DNA of 22,493 nt from Chara braunii (Eukaryota > Streptophyta > Charophyceae > Charales > Characeae), in contig BFEA01000014.1 in assembly GCA_003427395.1 (NCBI GenBank), positions 1,717,553-1,740,045 of the forward strand. Direction: 5' to 3'. How positions within the stretch are numbered: position 1 is the stretch's first letter; the number at the start of each line of letters is the position of its first letter. The notes beneath the pieces are model-generated. The model searched no databases and was not told where the DNA came from. It saw nothing but the letters and a program-made list of their open reading frames with translations. Below, piece after piece: positions 9,668 through 19,283 of the stretch. The position numbers and the translations under genes are program-made.

Positions 9668-10074
9668 GGAGCCCACAGGCGTGGTAGAAAGGGAGGTAGT
9701 CCATGCAATAGAGGTTGTCCCAGGTAGCAAGGTGCCTAGAGGACAAATCTATAGGATGTCTCCTGCGGAGTTAGATGAGCTTCGCCGCCAGCTCAAGGAG
9801 CTCACAGAGAAGGGATGGATTCGGCCTAGTACCTCCCCTTACGGTGCTCCAGTCTTATTCGTACCGAAGAAGGGAGGTACCTTGAGGATGTGCATTGACT
9901 ATAGGGGCCTCAATGCCATCACCGTTAAGAACGCGGAGCCCCTACCCCGCATCGACGACCTCTTGGATAGAGTGCAGGGATGCCGGTACTTCACCAAGAT
10001 AGATCTGCAGCCCGGATACCATCAAATTGCCATTAGGCCTGAGGATCAGCACAAAACTGCATTTCAGACTAGGT
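9620..10074 (+). pseudogene. Reverse transcriptase, N-terminal part
   Basis: This is the fingers and first half of the palm of the polymerase that copies element RNA into DNA. The frame (opening upstream at 9591) contains [20 protein letters not shown], then [13 protein letters not shown], then the motif A segment [13 protein letters not shown]. The first catalytic aspartate (10002-10004) is intact. Sequence similar to gypsy RTs stops abruptly after KTAFQTR at 10073. What follows is unrelated, because a 4.55-kb insertion begins at 10075. The domain resumes at 14627 with the next expected residues. A frameshift against the protease lies near 9617-9627. Confidence 0.93.
10071..10074. repeat. 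Target-site duplication AGGT, left copy
   Basis: AGGT ends the left RT part. AGGT at 14627-14630 starts the right part, and RT homology is continuous if one copy is counted. Confidence 0.7.
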
Positions 10075-10239
10075 GTGGGGAAACCCGGGGAGGGGTCGCC
10101 TATTGCTCGCTGAAGCCAAGGGCAACGGCGCCTGTCACTCGCAGCGCCCACTTCCGAGGTCCTCAGCGACCAGGGCGGTTCGAGGCTTGTGTTGCCTGTC
10201 ACGCTCCCACTTAGAGCTCGAGTCTGAAGGCTAAGACCA

Positions 10240-10900
10240 TAGAGTAAAAAAAATAAATAAATAAAAGGATGACAAAAGAGGACTGCAGTCCTGCGAATAT
10301 GAGATCTGTGTCGAGGACCTCGCGGGAACTGTCTCAGATACTCAGGGATATAATCTGCAATTTGTCTGTCCGTGGATTGGGGAGAAGTCTCGTCTGAACA
10401 GCAGATTCATCCCGCAGGCAGGGCACATGTGAAACTGGGTTTAAACCCCGGGGGTCCATCCGCAATTTAGTTCAAACAAAATGCGGCCATGTCTCCCCCA
10501 AAAATTAAACCTCAGCGAAAGCTCAGTGGGAGTAATCTTTCCAGAATTCCAAAAATATTTCAGGGATCACATTCGACATAACCCCCCCTTTACTTCAACC
10601 CCATGCTGCTTTTATGTAATGCCTATGGTTTATACCCCTCGAAAACCCACAGCCAATGGACTCCCAGCAAACGCTGCGCATTGGGCCGTTACACTCCTAA
10701 GGGCATTGACCTGTTGTCCATTCGCAGGCACTATGATATCAAAGGAACGTTTCTGGTTCCCGCTCCGACTGAAGTTTCCTTTTTAGAGTGACAGAACCCA
10801 GGGGCAGCATATAATAATAAAATTATTATAAAACTATATATGTTATAAAACTTATAATATGTATATGAAATTATAGTGAACGGAAAAATATCAGGAAACA
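10240..10900. other. Unassigned part of the insertion
   Basis: There is a short TAAA-rich patch at 10244-10265, then mixed sequence. A 101-residue frame (10481-10786) has no recognisable domain. An AT-rich patch spans about 10810-10875. Nothing further supported. Confidence 0.4.
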
Positions 10901-10903
10901 ACT

Positions 10904-10961
10904 TCCTGCAGCTAATTAACAGCTGAATGATGTCCTGCAGCTAATTAACAAATGAATGATG
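10904..10961 (+). repeat. 29-bp tandem duplication
   Basis: TCCTGCAGCTAATTAACA plus 11 further bases occurs at 10904-10932 and 10933-10961. The two copies differ at two adjacent bases (GC versus AA). Confidence 0.95.
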
Positions 10962-11347
10962 GTGGGGAGATGTTTCACCATAGAGCCTCATCGGTACCGT
11001 CTGACTAAGACCATAACAGTCTCCTTCGGCAGTTACCCCGCTGCACTTCCTGTAGAGCACGCTGGTGACAATTTTCCCCTTTTCGTTTTACTTCGTTATG
11101 TTCAAATGTTCAAACCATCAAGATCCGTACGGTCAAATCACTCATGTTGAAGGCTCCTTGGGCCGTGCATGGTCCGATATGTAATTAGGAGTTTGTGTTG
11201 AGAGAGATGACCCTTAATCGAATGGGGGGAGGGTGGAAATCCGCCCAAAAACTTGTGAAGTGTTTATCAATGGAGGATGGGGTCTATTGCAGCCTTCGCG
11301 TCATCAGCGTTGTTGAGTTCTCTCTCTCGCTGAGCAGAGAACTCTCT

Positions 11348-11350
<3 letters not shown>

Positions 11351-11426
<76 letters not shown>
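11351..11426. repeat. (TC)n microsatellite, about 38 units
   Basis: An uninterrupted CT repeat of 76 bp. It creates Leu/Ser and Glu/Arg repeat frames that are not genes. Confidence 0.97.
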
Positions 11427-11429
<3 letters not shown>

Positions 11430-12193
11430 GACGGGAAGCAGCCAGTGAACCCTTCTCGTAGATCCCAGTTGACAGGAACCTGGCCGCGATGGCAGCCAGA
11501 TCAGCCCAATCACGAACTCTTCCACATTGGATTGGATGAGACCTTCTTACGTTCTCGGGGATGCAACGCTTCAGAATACCGACTGATAGCTTGTCCCCGT
11601 TGGTACGCATCTGACTCTGTTTCTGCGTATTGGTGATGAGAATGAACAGTCAGCAATTCCATGGGAGGATGCACTGCCTACTCTTGCTTCCCACGTCTGC
11701 TCAGCAGGAAGGGAATTTGAGTATGAATCTAGACCTAGCTCGTGCAAAGGTACGCCGCCAATCATTCTTTATCACCCATGCACGGCGGCCCTGCTCAGTC
11801 TCTCTCTAGGCGGGAAAGGGGGAACTCCCGGCAAGTGTCTGGAGAGAGGCTTTGCAATGTTCATGGTCCTCTGTGCACGGAGCACATGACAAGATACACT
11901 GCCCCCTCTGTTACTCACCAAACGATGCTGAACAGGAGAGCGTCTTCACCAAGAGCATGGAAACATTCTCGGCCATGCTCTTGTAGTGCGCTGAGTTTCA
12001 CGGGGATAGAAGGCGGGACTGCACCTCCCGCTAGCACGTGGGGCGATACACAGCCAGGCCCTTGCCCCGCAGTCCACTGTGACAGCCGGTCAGCAATTGA
12101 GGGAAGGGGAATGAATCTGCGGCCTGAATATGGAGAGATACGCTGCTGTTGTCTTCCTGGTCGCTTGCTGGCCAAATGAGGATGAACCTTTAG

Positions 12194-12197
<4 letters not shown>
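11427..12197. other. Unassigned part of the insertion
   Basis: Moderately GC-rich, non-repetitive sequence. The longest frame, 145 residues at 11742-12179, has no motif I recognise. No RNA gene seen. Confidence 0.35.

Positions 12198-12224
<27 letters not shown>
12198..12224 (+). repeat. Poly(A) tract, A27
   Basis: A pure run of 27 A with no obvious direct repeats on either side. It could be the tail of a retroposed fragment nested in the insertion. Confidence 0.95.
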
Positions 12225-12723
12225 CTCGCACATGAGACTTTACCACGCTGACTGCCTCGTGCTCTCTCCTTGCCCCTCACTGATCTTCCTTTCTCCCTTT
12301 TCACTCTCGCGTACACTCAGCACGCTCGCACCTCTATGATGAATGCATCCGTCAGCATTTGGGGTCAGATTCGCTTCGAATACTCCTGCGCTCTCTCTCT
12401 CGCTGGCTGGTGCCTGCGCACCCTCTAGTTAGTACCCTCTCTTTCTGTGTGCATGAGTGAGCGCTTCACTAATTAAATGATAAGTCACACAGTTACCTTA
12501 TCAGAGTCACAGTCACTTTCGCCGTTTACATGCGCTTGGTTGAATTTCTTCACTTTGTCGTTCATAGCACTGAGCAGAATTCACGCTGCCGCTTAATCAT
12601 CTGTACAGGGCCTTTTTCATAGTCGGATTCATTCACAAATTTAAAAGGAAGATTTTGTCACAGCAGCAGCCCCAGCCTCTTTCTCTCTCCTTCACACACT
12701 GACTCACTCGTGAACTTACGACA
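12225..12723. other. CT-rich unassigned stretch
   Basis: Short CTCTCT and CACTCAC words dominate. No gene, RNA or longer repeat was recognised. Confidence 0.4.
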
Positions 12724-12801
12724 TCACTGTGTGCTCCATCATCATCCCGTCACTGTGTGCTCCATCATCATCCTGTCACTGTGTGCTCCATCATCATCCC
12801 G
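12724..12801 (+). repeat. 26-bp tandem repeat, three copies
   Basis: TCACTGTGTGCTCCATCATC plus six bases occurs at 12724, 12750 and 12776. Copies differ only at one C/T position near the end of the unit. High identity suggests recent expansion. Confidence 0.96.
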
Positions 12802-13559
12802 TGAGCTTGTGTTGACCACAACCGCCCCACGAGCGGGTACGGGATGCCACAGCCCCGTTCGCTGCATTCTCTGTCGTCGCAGTCTGTGCGCTGCGGTCCC
12901 TCCGGTTGTCTCTCCCCCTTTCTGGTCTCTCCTCCATAGTTGCACACCCATGGCTGCCAGAGCCATGGCAGCACCAGCGAGCTACATTCATGTTGGTCGC
13001 CCGACCTTGCTCGCCCAGTTCCCCCTGATCCTCAACTGCCGAATGTCCCCCCAATCCCTGGCCAGTCCACTTGTATATTCCTCAGGGCAGAGAATGGGAC
13101 AGGCCTTCTGGTTAACCAGTCCAATTCCAGGCCCTAGAAAACACCGGGACCAGGCCTCGACGTCCATGCAGCCCCAGTGGACCAGGTCCAGAGAATGACC
13201 TGCTCTGGTAATATGAGCCCAGTAGGGCCCCCGGTACCACGGGAGTGCTGAGCCAGTACTCGTTCTACATGTGATCGCTTAGGTCTGCTATCAGTGCATG
13301 TGTCCAAAGGACTAAAATGAAAGGGGCAGTCTGCTGTGTGTAATCCCAGCTGCCCCACCAACCGTTACCAGGAAAATCAGCAACGTACCATTGTAAGCCA
13401 CCAGCACCGAACCAGTATCACAGACCGTCATCAAGTCTCTTCATACCAAGGTAAACCCATATGAGACCCGATACCACATCAAAATATTAGCACTAGACTG
13501 CTGTGAGTTTCATCATTTTCGGAACAGCGATCGTATCCAAACGAAGAATGTTGAATCCG
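12802..13559. other. Unassigned part of the insertion
   Basis: Mixed sequence with short plus- and minus-strand frames overlapping around 12740-13200. None carries a recognisable domain. I see nothing else I can support. Confidence 0.35.
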
Positions 13560-13564
13560 TAGTC

Positions 13565-13850
13565 ATGCCACACAGCCTGCACTGTTACCATACCAGTGTC
13601 GAACCTGAATCAACCATTCCGAACCGCTGCTACCTGTACCGTACCAATGCCGACCAACATTGATCCTGAAACAACCGTCTCGAGCTGCAGTGGTTTGTGC
13701 TATACCGATGCCGAACCAGCACCGAATCCTGAAATTTGTCTCGAACTGCAGTTTCCCGAGCCACACCGTACCTGGCCCATACCGAATACCGTACAATGCC
13801 ACGACGCTGCGATAGTTCCAAACCTCTCCTGAACCAAAGTGTCGTGCCTG
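13565..13850 (+). repeat. Degenerate tandem repeat of about 65 bp rich in ACCG words
   Basis: The order TACCGTACCAATGCCGACC, ATxxxATCCTGAAAC, CTCGAGCTGCAGT recurs with substitutions as TACCGATGCCGAACC, CGAATCCTGAAAT, CTCGAACTGCAGT, followed by a third partial unit. Copies start near 13636 and 13700, with a weaker earlier one near 13590. Texture resembles the left edge of the window (1-180). Confidence 0.6.
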
Positions 13851-13999
13851 AATAGAACCAGCGGCCACACCAAAGTAACATCAGCGGCAAGCCGAAACAT
13901 AACACCCAGATTACGGCAAAGGTAGCATTCAAGTAAATCAGGCAAACCAGATAAATCATGCGAGGGTTCACAATTATCGGGGGATCGGAAGAATCGCCA

Positions 14000-14300
14000 G
14001 ACTCGAGGTAAATAAATAAATATGTGCAAAAATCCGTCGCGAATAATTTTTAATAAAATTTAGGCAACTATTAAATAATCAGTGGTTTTCCTTTCTTTTA
14101 TTATTTTTAGTTATTTTCTTCATTTTTAATTTCATTACCAAAAATGGTGAAAATAGTGAGTAATTCCCTCAAGAATGAAATTCGATAAGATTTAAATAAA
14201 TAGCAATTATTCCATCATTCTCACTCCTCCTATTATCTTCAATTCTTTTTTTCAAATTTAATTTTGATATTAAAATTAATAAAAATCCGAGGCATTATTT
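14000..14300. other. AT-rich block near the right end of the insertion
   Basis: A sharply AT-rich stretch with many TTTTA and AATAAA words, sitting between more GC-rich flanks. No gene is visible. Confidence 0.7.
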
Positions 14301-14486
14301 CCCCACCAAGTGTATGACGCAGAAGAGTCGCGCCAAGGCCTATTCCCATATTCTCGTCCCGCGGCTAGTCACTTCGGTTTCAGGCTCGAAATGGACGAGA
14401 ACAATGTTACAATGGGTACCAGGCGCGACAGGCATGACCATCCCTTTCGTCGATTTGAAGGGTCAGTGTCAATACTTGACGCGGAG

Positions 14487-14519
14487 AAAATTAGGGGTCT
14501 CTTCCCGACCCCTAATTTT
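14487..14519 (+). other. Strong hairpin, 13-bp perfect stem
   Basis: AAAATTAGGGGTC, loop TCTTCCC, GACCCCTAATTTT. It lies 107 bp inside the right end of the insertion. A matching hairpin near the left end was not seen. Confidence 0.92.
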
Positions 14520-14626
14520 TCCCGTTGGCTCGGATGAAAGCCCCGGTCAATCCCTTTCTAGGCAGTTAATCCAAGGGTCAATCCGTCGAAATTCGGGTGG
14601 CCGACTGGCTTTCGGCCGCCCGACAC

Positions 14627-14929
14627 AGGTACGGTCTGTACAAGTTTGTGGTGATGCCCTTTGGACTATGCAATGCACCTGGTACGTTCCAGCACGCGAT
14701 GAACAAGATTTTTCATGACTACTTGGACAAGTTTATCGTCGTGTACCTCAACGATATTCTCATCTTTAGTATGATTGTAGAGGAGCACACTGAGCACTTG
14801 AAAACAGTGCTAGGTCTCCTAAGACAACACCAATACAAGGTTAACTTGGAAAAATGTGAGTTTGGTCGCACCAAGATCTTGTCCATGGGTCATGAAATCT
14901 CAGCAGATGGATTGAGGCCGGATGCGTGA
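14627..14929 (+). pseudogene. Reverse transcriptase, C-terminal part, catalytic Asp lost
   Basis: It continues the RT exactly where the left part stops: RYGLYKFVVMPFGLCNAPG, then FQHAMN, then the YxDD box region. That box reads YLND, with the first catalytic aspartate of the pair replaced by Asn at 14750-14752, consistent with a G-to-A change. After it come KCEFGRTKI and GHEISADGLRPDA, the RT connection. The frame ends at the stop 14927-14929, a likely small deletion or frameshift. The next connection residues continue in another frame from 14928. Loss of the YxDD aspartate alone would inactivate the polymerase. Confidence 0.93.
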
Positions 14930-15733
14930 CTGGCCCAGACCTCAGACTGTTACTGAGGTCAGATCGTTTTTGGGGATGACGGGCTACTATCGTTTATTGT
15001 GAAGAACTATAGTACTATAGCTTCACCATTGATAGATCTAACTCGACTGGACACCCCTTGGGAGTGGACTGAAGAGTGTGAGGCGGCCTTTAGGAAACTG
15101 AAGTACGCCCTGACACACTATGAGGTTCTTAAACTTCCTGATCCTGATAAGCTGTTTGTCGTGACCACAAACGTCAGCTAATATGGCATAGGCGCAGTCC
15201 TTGCGGAAAAGGAGGGGCCCAAGTTGAGACCCATCGAGTACATGAGCAAAAAGATGCCATCTCAGAAACTAGCTAAGTCCACTTATGAGCGTGAGCTCCA
15301 TGCCTTGTACAGAGCGTTGGTACATTGGAGACACTATCTCCTTGGCAAATTCTTCTATGTGAGATCTGACCATGAGACCTTGCGCTGGATCAAGACTCAG
15401 CCAGTACTCTCTGATGCACTCAAGCGCCGGATACAAGTGATAGACATGTATGACTATCAACTTGATCCAATCAAGGGAGAGTACAACAAAGTGGCTGATG
15501 CATTATCTCGCCGGGCGGATTACCTGGACGCACTAGTGACAGAGTTTGGCATATTTAGCGATTTGACTCGATCATTGGTGGACGCCTATCAGCAAGATCC
15601 AGTTATGTCTGAGATCATCCGTAGATTCAAGGCAAAGGATACAAAGACTTTGGACGAATTTACGATGGTAGACGGCTTGTTGTTTCTTGAAAAGGCAGGG
15701 AATAAAAGGTTGTGTGTTCCCAGTAGTGAGTAG
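14930..15733 (+). pseudogene. RT connection and RNase H domain, broken
   Basis: RNase H removes the RNA strand during reverse transcription. A connection segment (DWPRPQTVTEVRSFLGMTGY) is read from 14928 in one frame. The domain then returns to the main frame at 14999. The first catalytic position, normally Asp in a TDAS-like motif, is Asn (TNVS, 15170-15172). A TAA stop at 15179-15181 follows two codons later where Gln is expected. Past it, RPIEYMSKKM, YERELHAL (catalytic Glu kept) and SDHETLRW (Asp kept) are in order, then a linker to the stop at 15731-15733. That stop also occupies a position where Gln would fit. Confidence 0.9.
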
Positions 15734-16947
15734 TTGCGTAGTTTATTTTTAGGAGAATGCCATGATGCAACTGGTCATTTTGGCTACAAAAGACATCAGC
15801 GAACTTAGTACAAAGATTATGGTGGCCCTCTATGATGCTAGATGCAAAACGCTATGTTGAAACTTGTCAGGTTTGCCAAAGAGACAAACCAAGGACTCAG
15901 GCTCCGCTTGGGCTGATCAAACCCTTGCCGGTTCCTAAAGGACCTGGTCAGAGTGTGTCCATGGACTTCATGGATACTCTTGTGACCAGTAAATCCGGAA
16001 AAAGGCATATCTTCGTAATAGTGGACCGCTTTACTAAGTATGCAAGACTAATCGCTATGCCAGAAACAGCTAAAACTGACCGCGTCATCAAACTGTTTAT
16101 GGATAATTGGGTACATGATTTTGGTTTGCCTACATCTATTGTTAGTGATAGAGATGTGAGATTCACAAGTGAACTGTGGCAGTCAACCGCTGAACAAATG
16201 GGCACCAAACTCCAAATGACCTCAGAGAATCACCTTGCGTCAAATGGCCAGGCAAAACAAATGAACCGGGCAGTACAGCACCTGCTTCGGCATTATATTA
16301 AGCCAAGCCAGGATGACTGGGACGAGAAGTTACCGCTCGTCACCAGCCTGTACAACAATGCGGTGCACAGTACTACCGGTATGACTGTCAACCAGTTACA
16401 TCTAGGTTGGAAGCCCATAACTGCACTAGACTTTCTGCTACCAGAAAGACAACCCACTACAACACCCGACAACATAGACTTTGCTGTCAAATATGAACAG
16501 ATGCTGCAGCAGGCCGTTGAACATATTAGGAAGTCTCGGAATGCTATGATCGCATCTGAGAATAAGCATAGACGACCCTTTAACTTTCAGGTAGGTGATA
16601 GAGTCTGGGTAAGGTCATCTGAACTAGGTCAGGAGATGGGGATATCGAGAAAGATGATGCCACAGTATTTTGGGCCCTGGGAGATCTTGGATATTGTAGG
16701 GGATCAACTAGATGGGCCTTCATACGTGATCCGTATTCCTGCACACCTACGCACATACCCTGCGTTCCATGCCTCCAAGCTGGCACCTTTCGCTGCCACT
16801 GACCAGTTTCCTTCAAGAAGATCAATGCTGCCCCCAACCATGGACGACGAGGTGGACATCGATCAGATTGTGGAACATCGAATGATGCCTGTTCCTCGAC
16901 CATCAGGCAGAGGTGCCCTCCTAAACCGAGAATGCAGTATCGTGTGA
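15734..16947 (+). pseudogene. Integrase with GPY/F module, catalytic Glu replaced by Lys
   Basis: Integrase inserts the DNA copy into the chromosome. An HHCC zinc domain is visible: His codons at 15761 and 15776, Cys codons at 15865 and 15874. The two halves are in different frames, because a base appears lost in the A run at 15788-15791. The core has Asp at 15964-15966 (SMDFMD) and Asp at 16147-16149 (SDRDVRF). After exactly 35 intervening residues, the expected catalytic Glu is Lys (GQAKQMN, 16255-16257). The GPY/F module follows (QYFGPWEILDIVG, then FHASKLAPF). The main frame from 15832 is 371 residues and drifts out of frame near 16905-16925. Confidence 0.95.
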
Positions 16948-17009
16948 GCTTCAGACATCACCTCGATCCCAAGGAAGATCGCTGGTTCACACGAGAGGAA
17001 CTCTCATGA
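16845..17009 (+). pseudogene. Chromodomain-like C-terminal tail, frameshifted
   Basis: After the integrase module, VDIDQIVEHR begins a segment resembling the start of a chromodomain. A frameshift near 16905-16925 moves the rest into another frame, where YRVSFRHHLDPKEDRWFTRE runs to a stop at 17007-17009. A Y-x-V, then acidic, then W pattern is what chromodomains of chromovirus integrases show. Such domains steer integration towards particular chromatin. The match is short and judged by eye, so an ordinary integrase tail is possible. Confidence 0.6.
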
Positions 17010-17099
17010 GAACAGCACCTCAAGTGATTGCAGGCTATGAAAGAGAACCAAAAGGGAAGATGCCTGCAGAATAAGAGACTTCTCAAAGGACTAAGAAGT

Positions 17100-17113
17100 A
17101 AAGGAGGAGAGGA
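17100..17113 (+). other. Polypurine tract
   Basis: AAAGGAGGAGAGGA is all purine and abuts the first base of the 3' LTR. It primes plus-strand DNA synthesis in this class. Confidence 0.85.
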
Positions 17114-18109
17114 TACGAGGATCAGTGTCCTCAGTAGGCCCAAGGGACCCTGTTTGCAGCATTGCCCGCCCTAAGTGAAGGCCGAGGTGCCCGCCCTAAG
17201 TGAAGGCGGGCCTAACATTTCACAAGAGGCCTGTGACTGTCAATTTCATATTTGGGGGTACAGGCAGTTGCGACGCGCCAGTTGGTTGAGAGAAACACAG
17301 GCCGAGCAACAAAGACATTTCCACAGCCCTCCGGGCCTTTACAAAGGATGCAGGCCCTGGGCGTGATTCGCAGCCTCATACAGAGACAGTTGGGCGCCCA
17401 ACCGAACGAGGCCCAGCAGCCCAGTAGCTGCTGTACACAGGCAGCCTCCTGGGGCCTTCCGGAAGCTTCTGGGCCCAGGCCAGTGCAGCCAGGCTGCTCA
17501 AGCAGTCCAGCTCTTTCCATGAAGGAAAGAGCTCTCGCCAGGCAGCCTCATTCCGGCACTTGCTGGCTGGCGGCAGCGCTGCTGGAACGATTGCTCGCGG
17601 GCTGGCTGCCGGCATTGGAGCAAGCGGCTGCGCACGTGCGGTCGTGTGTGGGAGCAGGGCGCTGCTGAGGGCAGCGCCATAGCCAGCCTCCATAGCGGGC
17701 TCGACTTGGATACACAGTGAGGCGCAGGGGTGGTCTTCGGGTGCAAGAGAGGACAGGTGTGGGTGTTAAGTCAGGGAAGGGTGAAGGATGATGATGATGA
17801 TGATGTGAGGGCACATACCTTGTATTGGCGATGGTCTGCATATGGGCGACATCTTCAAGTACTTCGAGTGGCCGCTGATATCAACAGTTGCATTGTCTAT
17901 TAGTAGGCTGATCGTAGCTGTGTAGGAGTAGGCTGGGCGCTGAGCGCCAAGTGGAAGTGTGAAGGGACTGCACTCTTGTGTTGTGGCGGAGAGAGAGAAA
18001 CTCTCCTTGACGTTGGTTTTCAGTACTACGAACCTCCATTGGTGTATTATTGGTGCAATGCTGCTCTCTGGACACAGTGTGAATATCTGGCTTTCAATGT
18101 GATGGTGTA
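17114..18109 (+). repeat. 3' LTR, main part
   Basis: It aligns with the 5' LTR from 4599 to 5618. It begins TA where the 5' LTR begins TG, which fits one G-to-A change. It has two rather than three 25-bp units. About 30 other differences are scattered along it. It stops matching after GATGGTGTA, where an insertion begins. Confidence 0.92.
17163..17212 (+). repeat. 25-bp tandem units, two copies, in 3' LTR
   Basis: Units begin at 17163 and 17188. One copy fewer than in the 5' LTR. Confidence 0.9.
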
Positions 18110-18122
18110 TAAGGGCCTTTTC

Positions 18123-18151
<29 letters not shown>
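18123..18151 (+). repeat. Poly(A) tract, A29
   Basis: A pure run of 29 A immediately inside the left end of the insertion, about 60 bp before family A copy 2. Confidence 0.95.
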
Positions 18152-18156
<5 letters not shown>

Positions 18157-18214
18157 AAAAGGGATGGATTTTAGGAATAGTGATAAGAGCGTCCATTCCT
18201 AATTACCCAGTTGA

Positions 18215-18460
18215 GACTCCAGTCTATTGGTGGGGAGTATCACCTGCTGAAAATAGGGTTCAGCATCCCTTATACAGAGAATCTATCTGTCCAACACTAC
18301 AATTTTAATGAGAACCAATAGGATCAAACCACCTCTTCAGTCCTAAACAGGCCGCCATATAGGACGTGCACCTCTAGCAGCTCTATCCCTCTTGATAATG
18401 AAGATTCATTGCTCATTGTTTGCCTCCCCCTCCCCACCAAACCATTCAAGGTCTATCAAA
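18215..18460. repeat. Dispersed repeat family A, copy 2
   Basis: It begins GACTCCAGTCTATTGGTGGG and shares CATCACCTGCTGAAA-like and CCTCTTCAGTCC words with 21752-21971, in the same order and spacing. Its right part matches CCCC...CCAAACCAT and TCTATCAAA-like words of copy 3. Total match is about 220-245 bp. Confidence 0.7.
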
Positions 18461-18585
18461 CCCCTCGGCCCGTACAATCGCATTCCTAGAGCAGGTCGAG
18501 ACGGTGTCCTTTCTGTTTTGTGACGTATACGGGTGTGCTGTGTGACTGGGAAGTGCCATACAATCGCAAATTGGCTCACATATAA

Positions 18586-18712
18586 TTTGCTATTGTACGT
18601 GCTAGTGTGAGTATGCCCTGAGACATGTGAATTCACAAAGTATGGCGAAAGTGTGAACCTAAAAGTTACAAAAAATTGTGACTTTGCTATTTTACGTGCT
18701 AGTGTGAGTATG
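18586..18712 (+). repeat. 30-bp direct repeat, two copies 97 bp apart
   Basis: TTTGCTATTGTACGTGCTAG plus GTGAGTATG-type bases occurs at 18586-18615 and 18683-18712. The copies differ at a single base (G versus T). Confidence 0.95.
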
Positions 18713-19093
18713 TTCCCAGGTCCGTATTTCAACAGTTCATGGGTATACCAATTTGCTCGTTGGTCATTTCTTTCGTTTTAGTGTCATTTCAGGTTCCTTT
18801 TTTTCTATGTTACTTTTAGTTAACAAAAAAAAAAAGGAACTGGAAATGACAACAGCAAGTGATTTTGAATTCTTTCTTTTTTGTTTTTGTTTTTAACCAC
18901 CAGTACCTCCGATCCTGTTTTTGCGCAACCTGAATTTCACTGCGCACCAAGTCTTTGCCGAGCCTGGGTCCCATTGTATTTTCTTTTCTGGTATTCAAGG
19001 CATTTGCATCCCGAAAAGAAGAAGAAGGAAAAAGAAAAGAAAAGAAACTTCCCTAATGCAGTGATACTGTGGTGTGGCATACTGCGTAGCCAC

Positions 19094-19283
19094 ACGGGCC
19101 CTACAGGGCCCGTCCCGGACATTCAGCCTAAAAGCCTAAAACTTAGGGCTTACAGGCCCCGTTCATTTCAGCCTGGATGCTGAAAAACGAGGGCCTGCAG
19201 GCCCTACCTCGTTTCAGCCTATTTCTGGGTCTTTTCAGACCCAGAGTTTTCAGCCTGAAATGGAGGGCCATTTTCAGGCCCTC
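19094..19283 (+). other. Cluster of phased hairpins with repeated TTTCAGCCT
   Basis: Hairpins are ACGGGCCCT/AGGGCCCGT (19094-19113), CTGAAAAACGAGG around the palindrome GGGCCTGCAGGCCC (19180-19217), TCTGGGTC/GACCCAGA (19224-19245) and GAGGGCC/GGCCCTC (19263-19283). The word TTTCAGCCT occurs at 19166, 19212 and 19248, with ATTCAGCCT at 19121, so spacing is 45, 46 and 36 bp. It lies within 270 bp of the right end of the insertion. Confidence 0.85.

Larger units (their letters stand above)
10075..14626. mobile_element. 4.55-kb non-coding insertion within RT
   Basis: The insert separates two halves of one RT domain exactly, with AGGT on both sides. It starts GTGGGGAAACCC and ends GCCCGACAC, so only the terminal GTG...CAC is clearly inverted. 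No transposase, RT or other domain is visible; the longest frames (up to 162 residues) are compositional. It holds a 29-bp duplication, a long (TC)n, an A27 tract, a 26-bp triplication, a degenerate 65-bp repeat, an AT-rich block and a 13-bp hairpin near the right end. It could be a non-autonomous DNA transposon with short terminal repeats and 4-bp duplication, possibly with later nested insertions. Superfamily not assigned. Confidence 0.75.

Noticed and set aside
11284-11610. Glu/Arg repeat frame and its Leu/Ser mirror
   Set aside because: Direct translation of the (TC)n microsatellite.
12710-13198. 162-residue plus-strand frame spanning the 26-bp repeats
   Set aside because: Begins in the tandem repeat, shows no domain, and overlaps equally long minus-strand frames.
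10075-14626. Intron in the RT gene
   Set aside because: The left edge G|GTGTGG could pass as a donor, but the length, duplicated AGGT, internal repeats, and lack of any intron in related gypsy pol genes favour an insertion.
10075-14626. Second LTR element nested in the RT
   Set aside because: No long direct repeats at the two ends, and no PBS, polypurine tract or pol domain inside.
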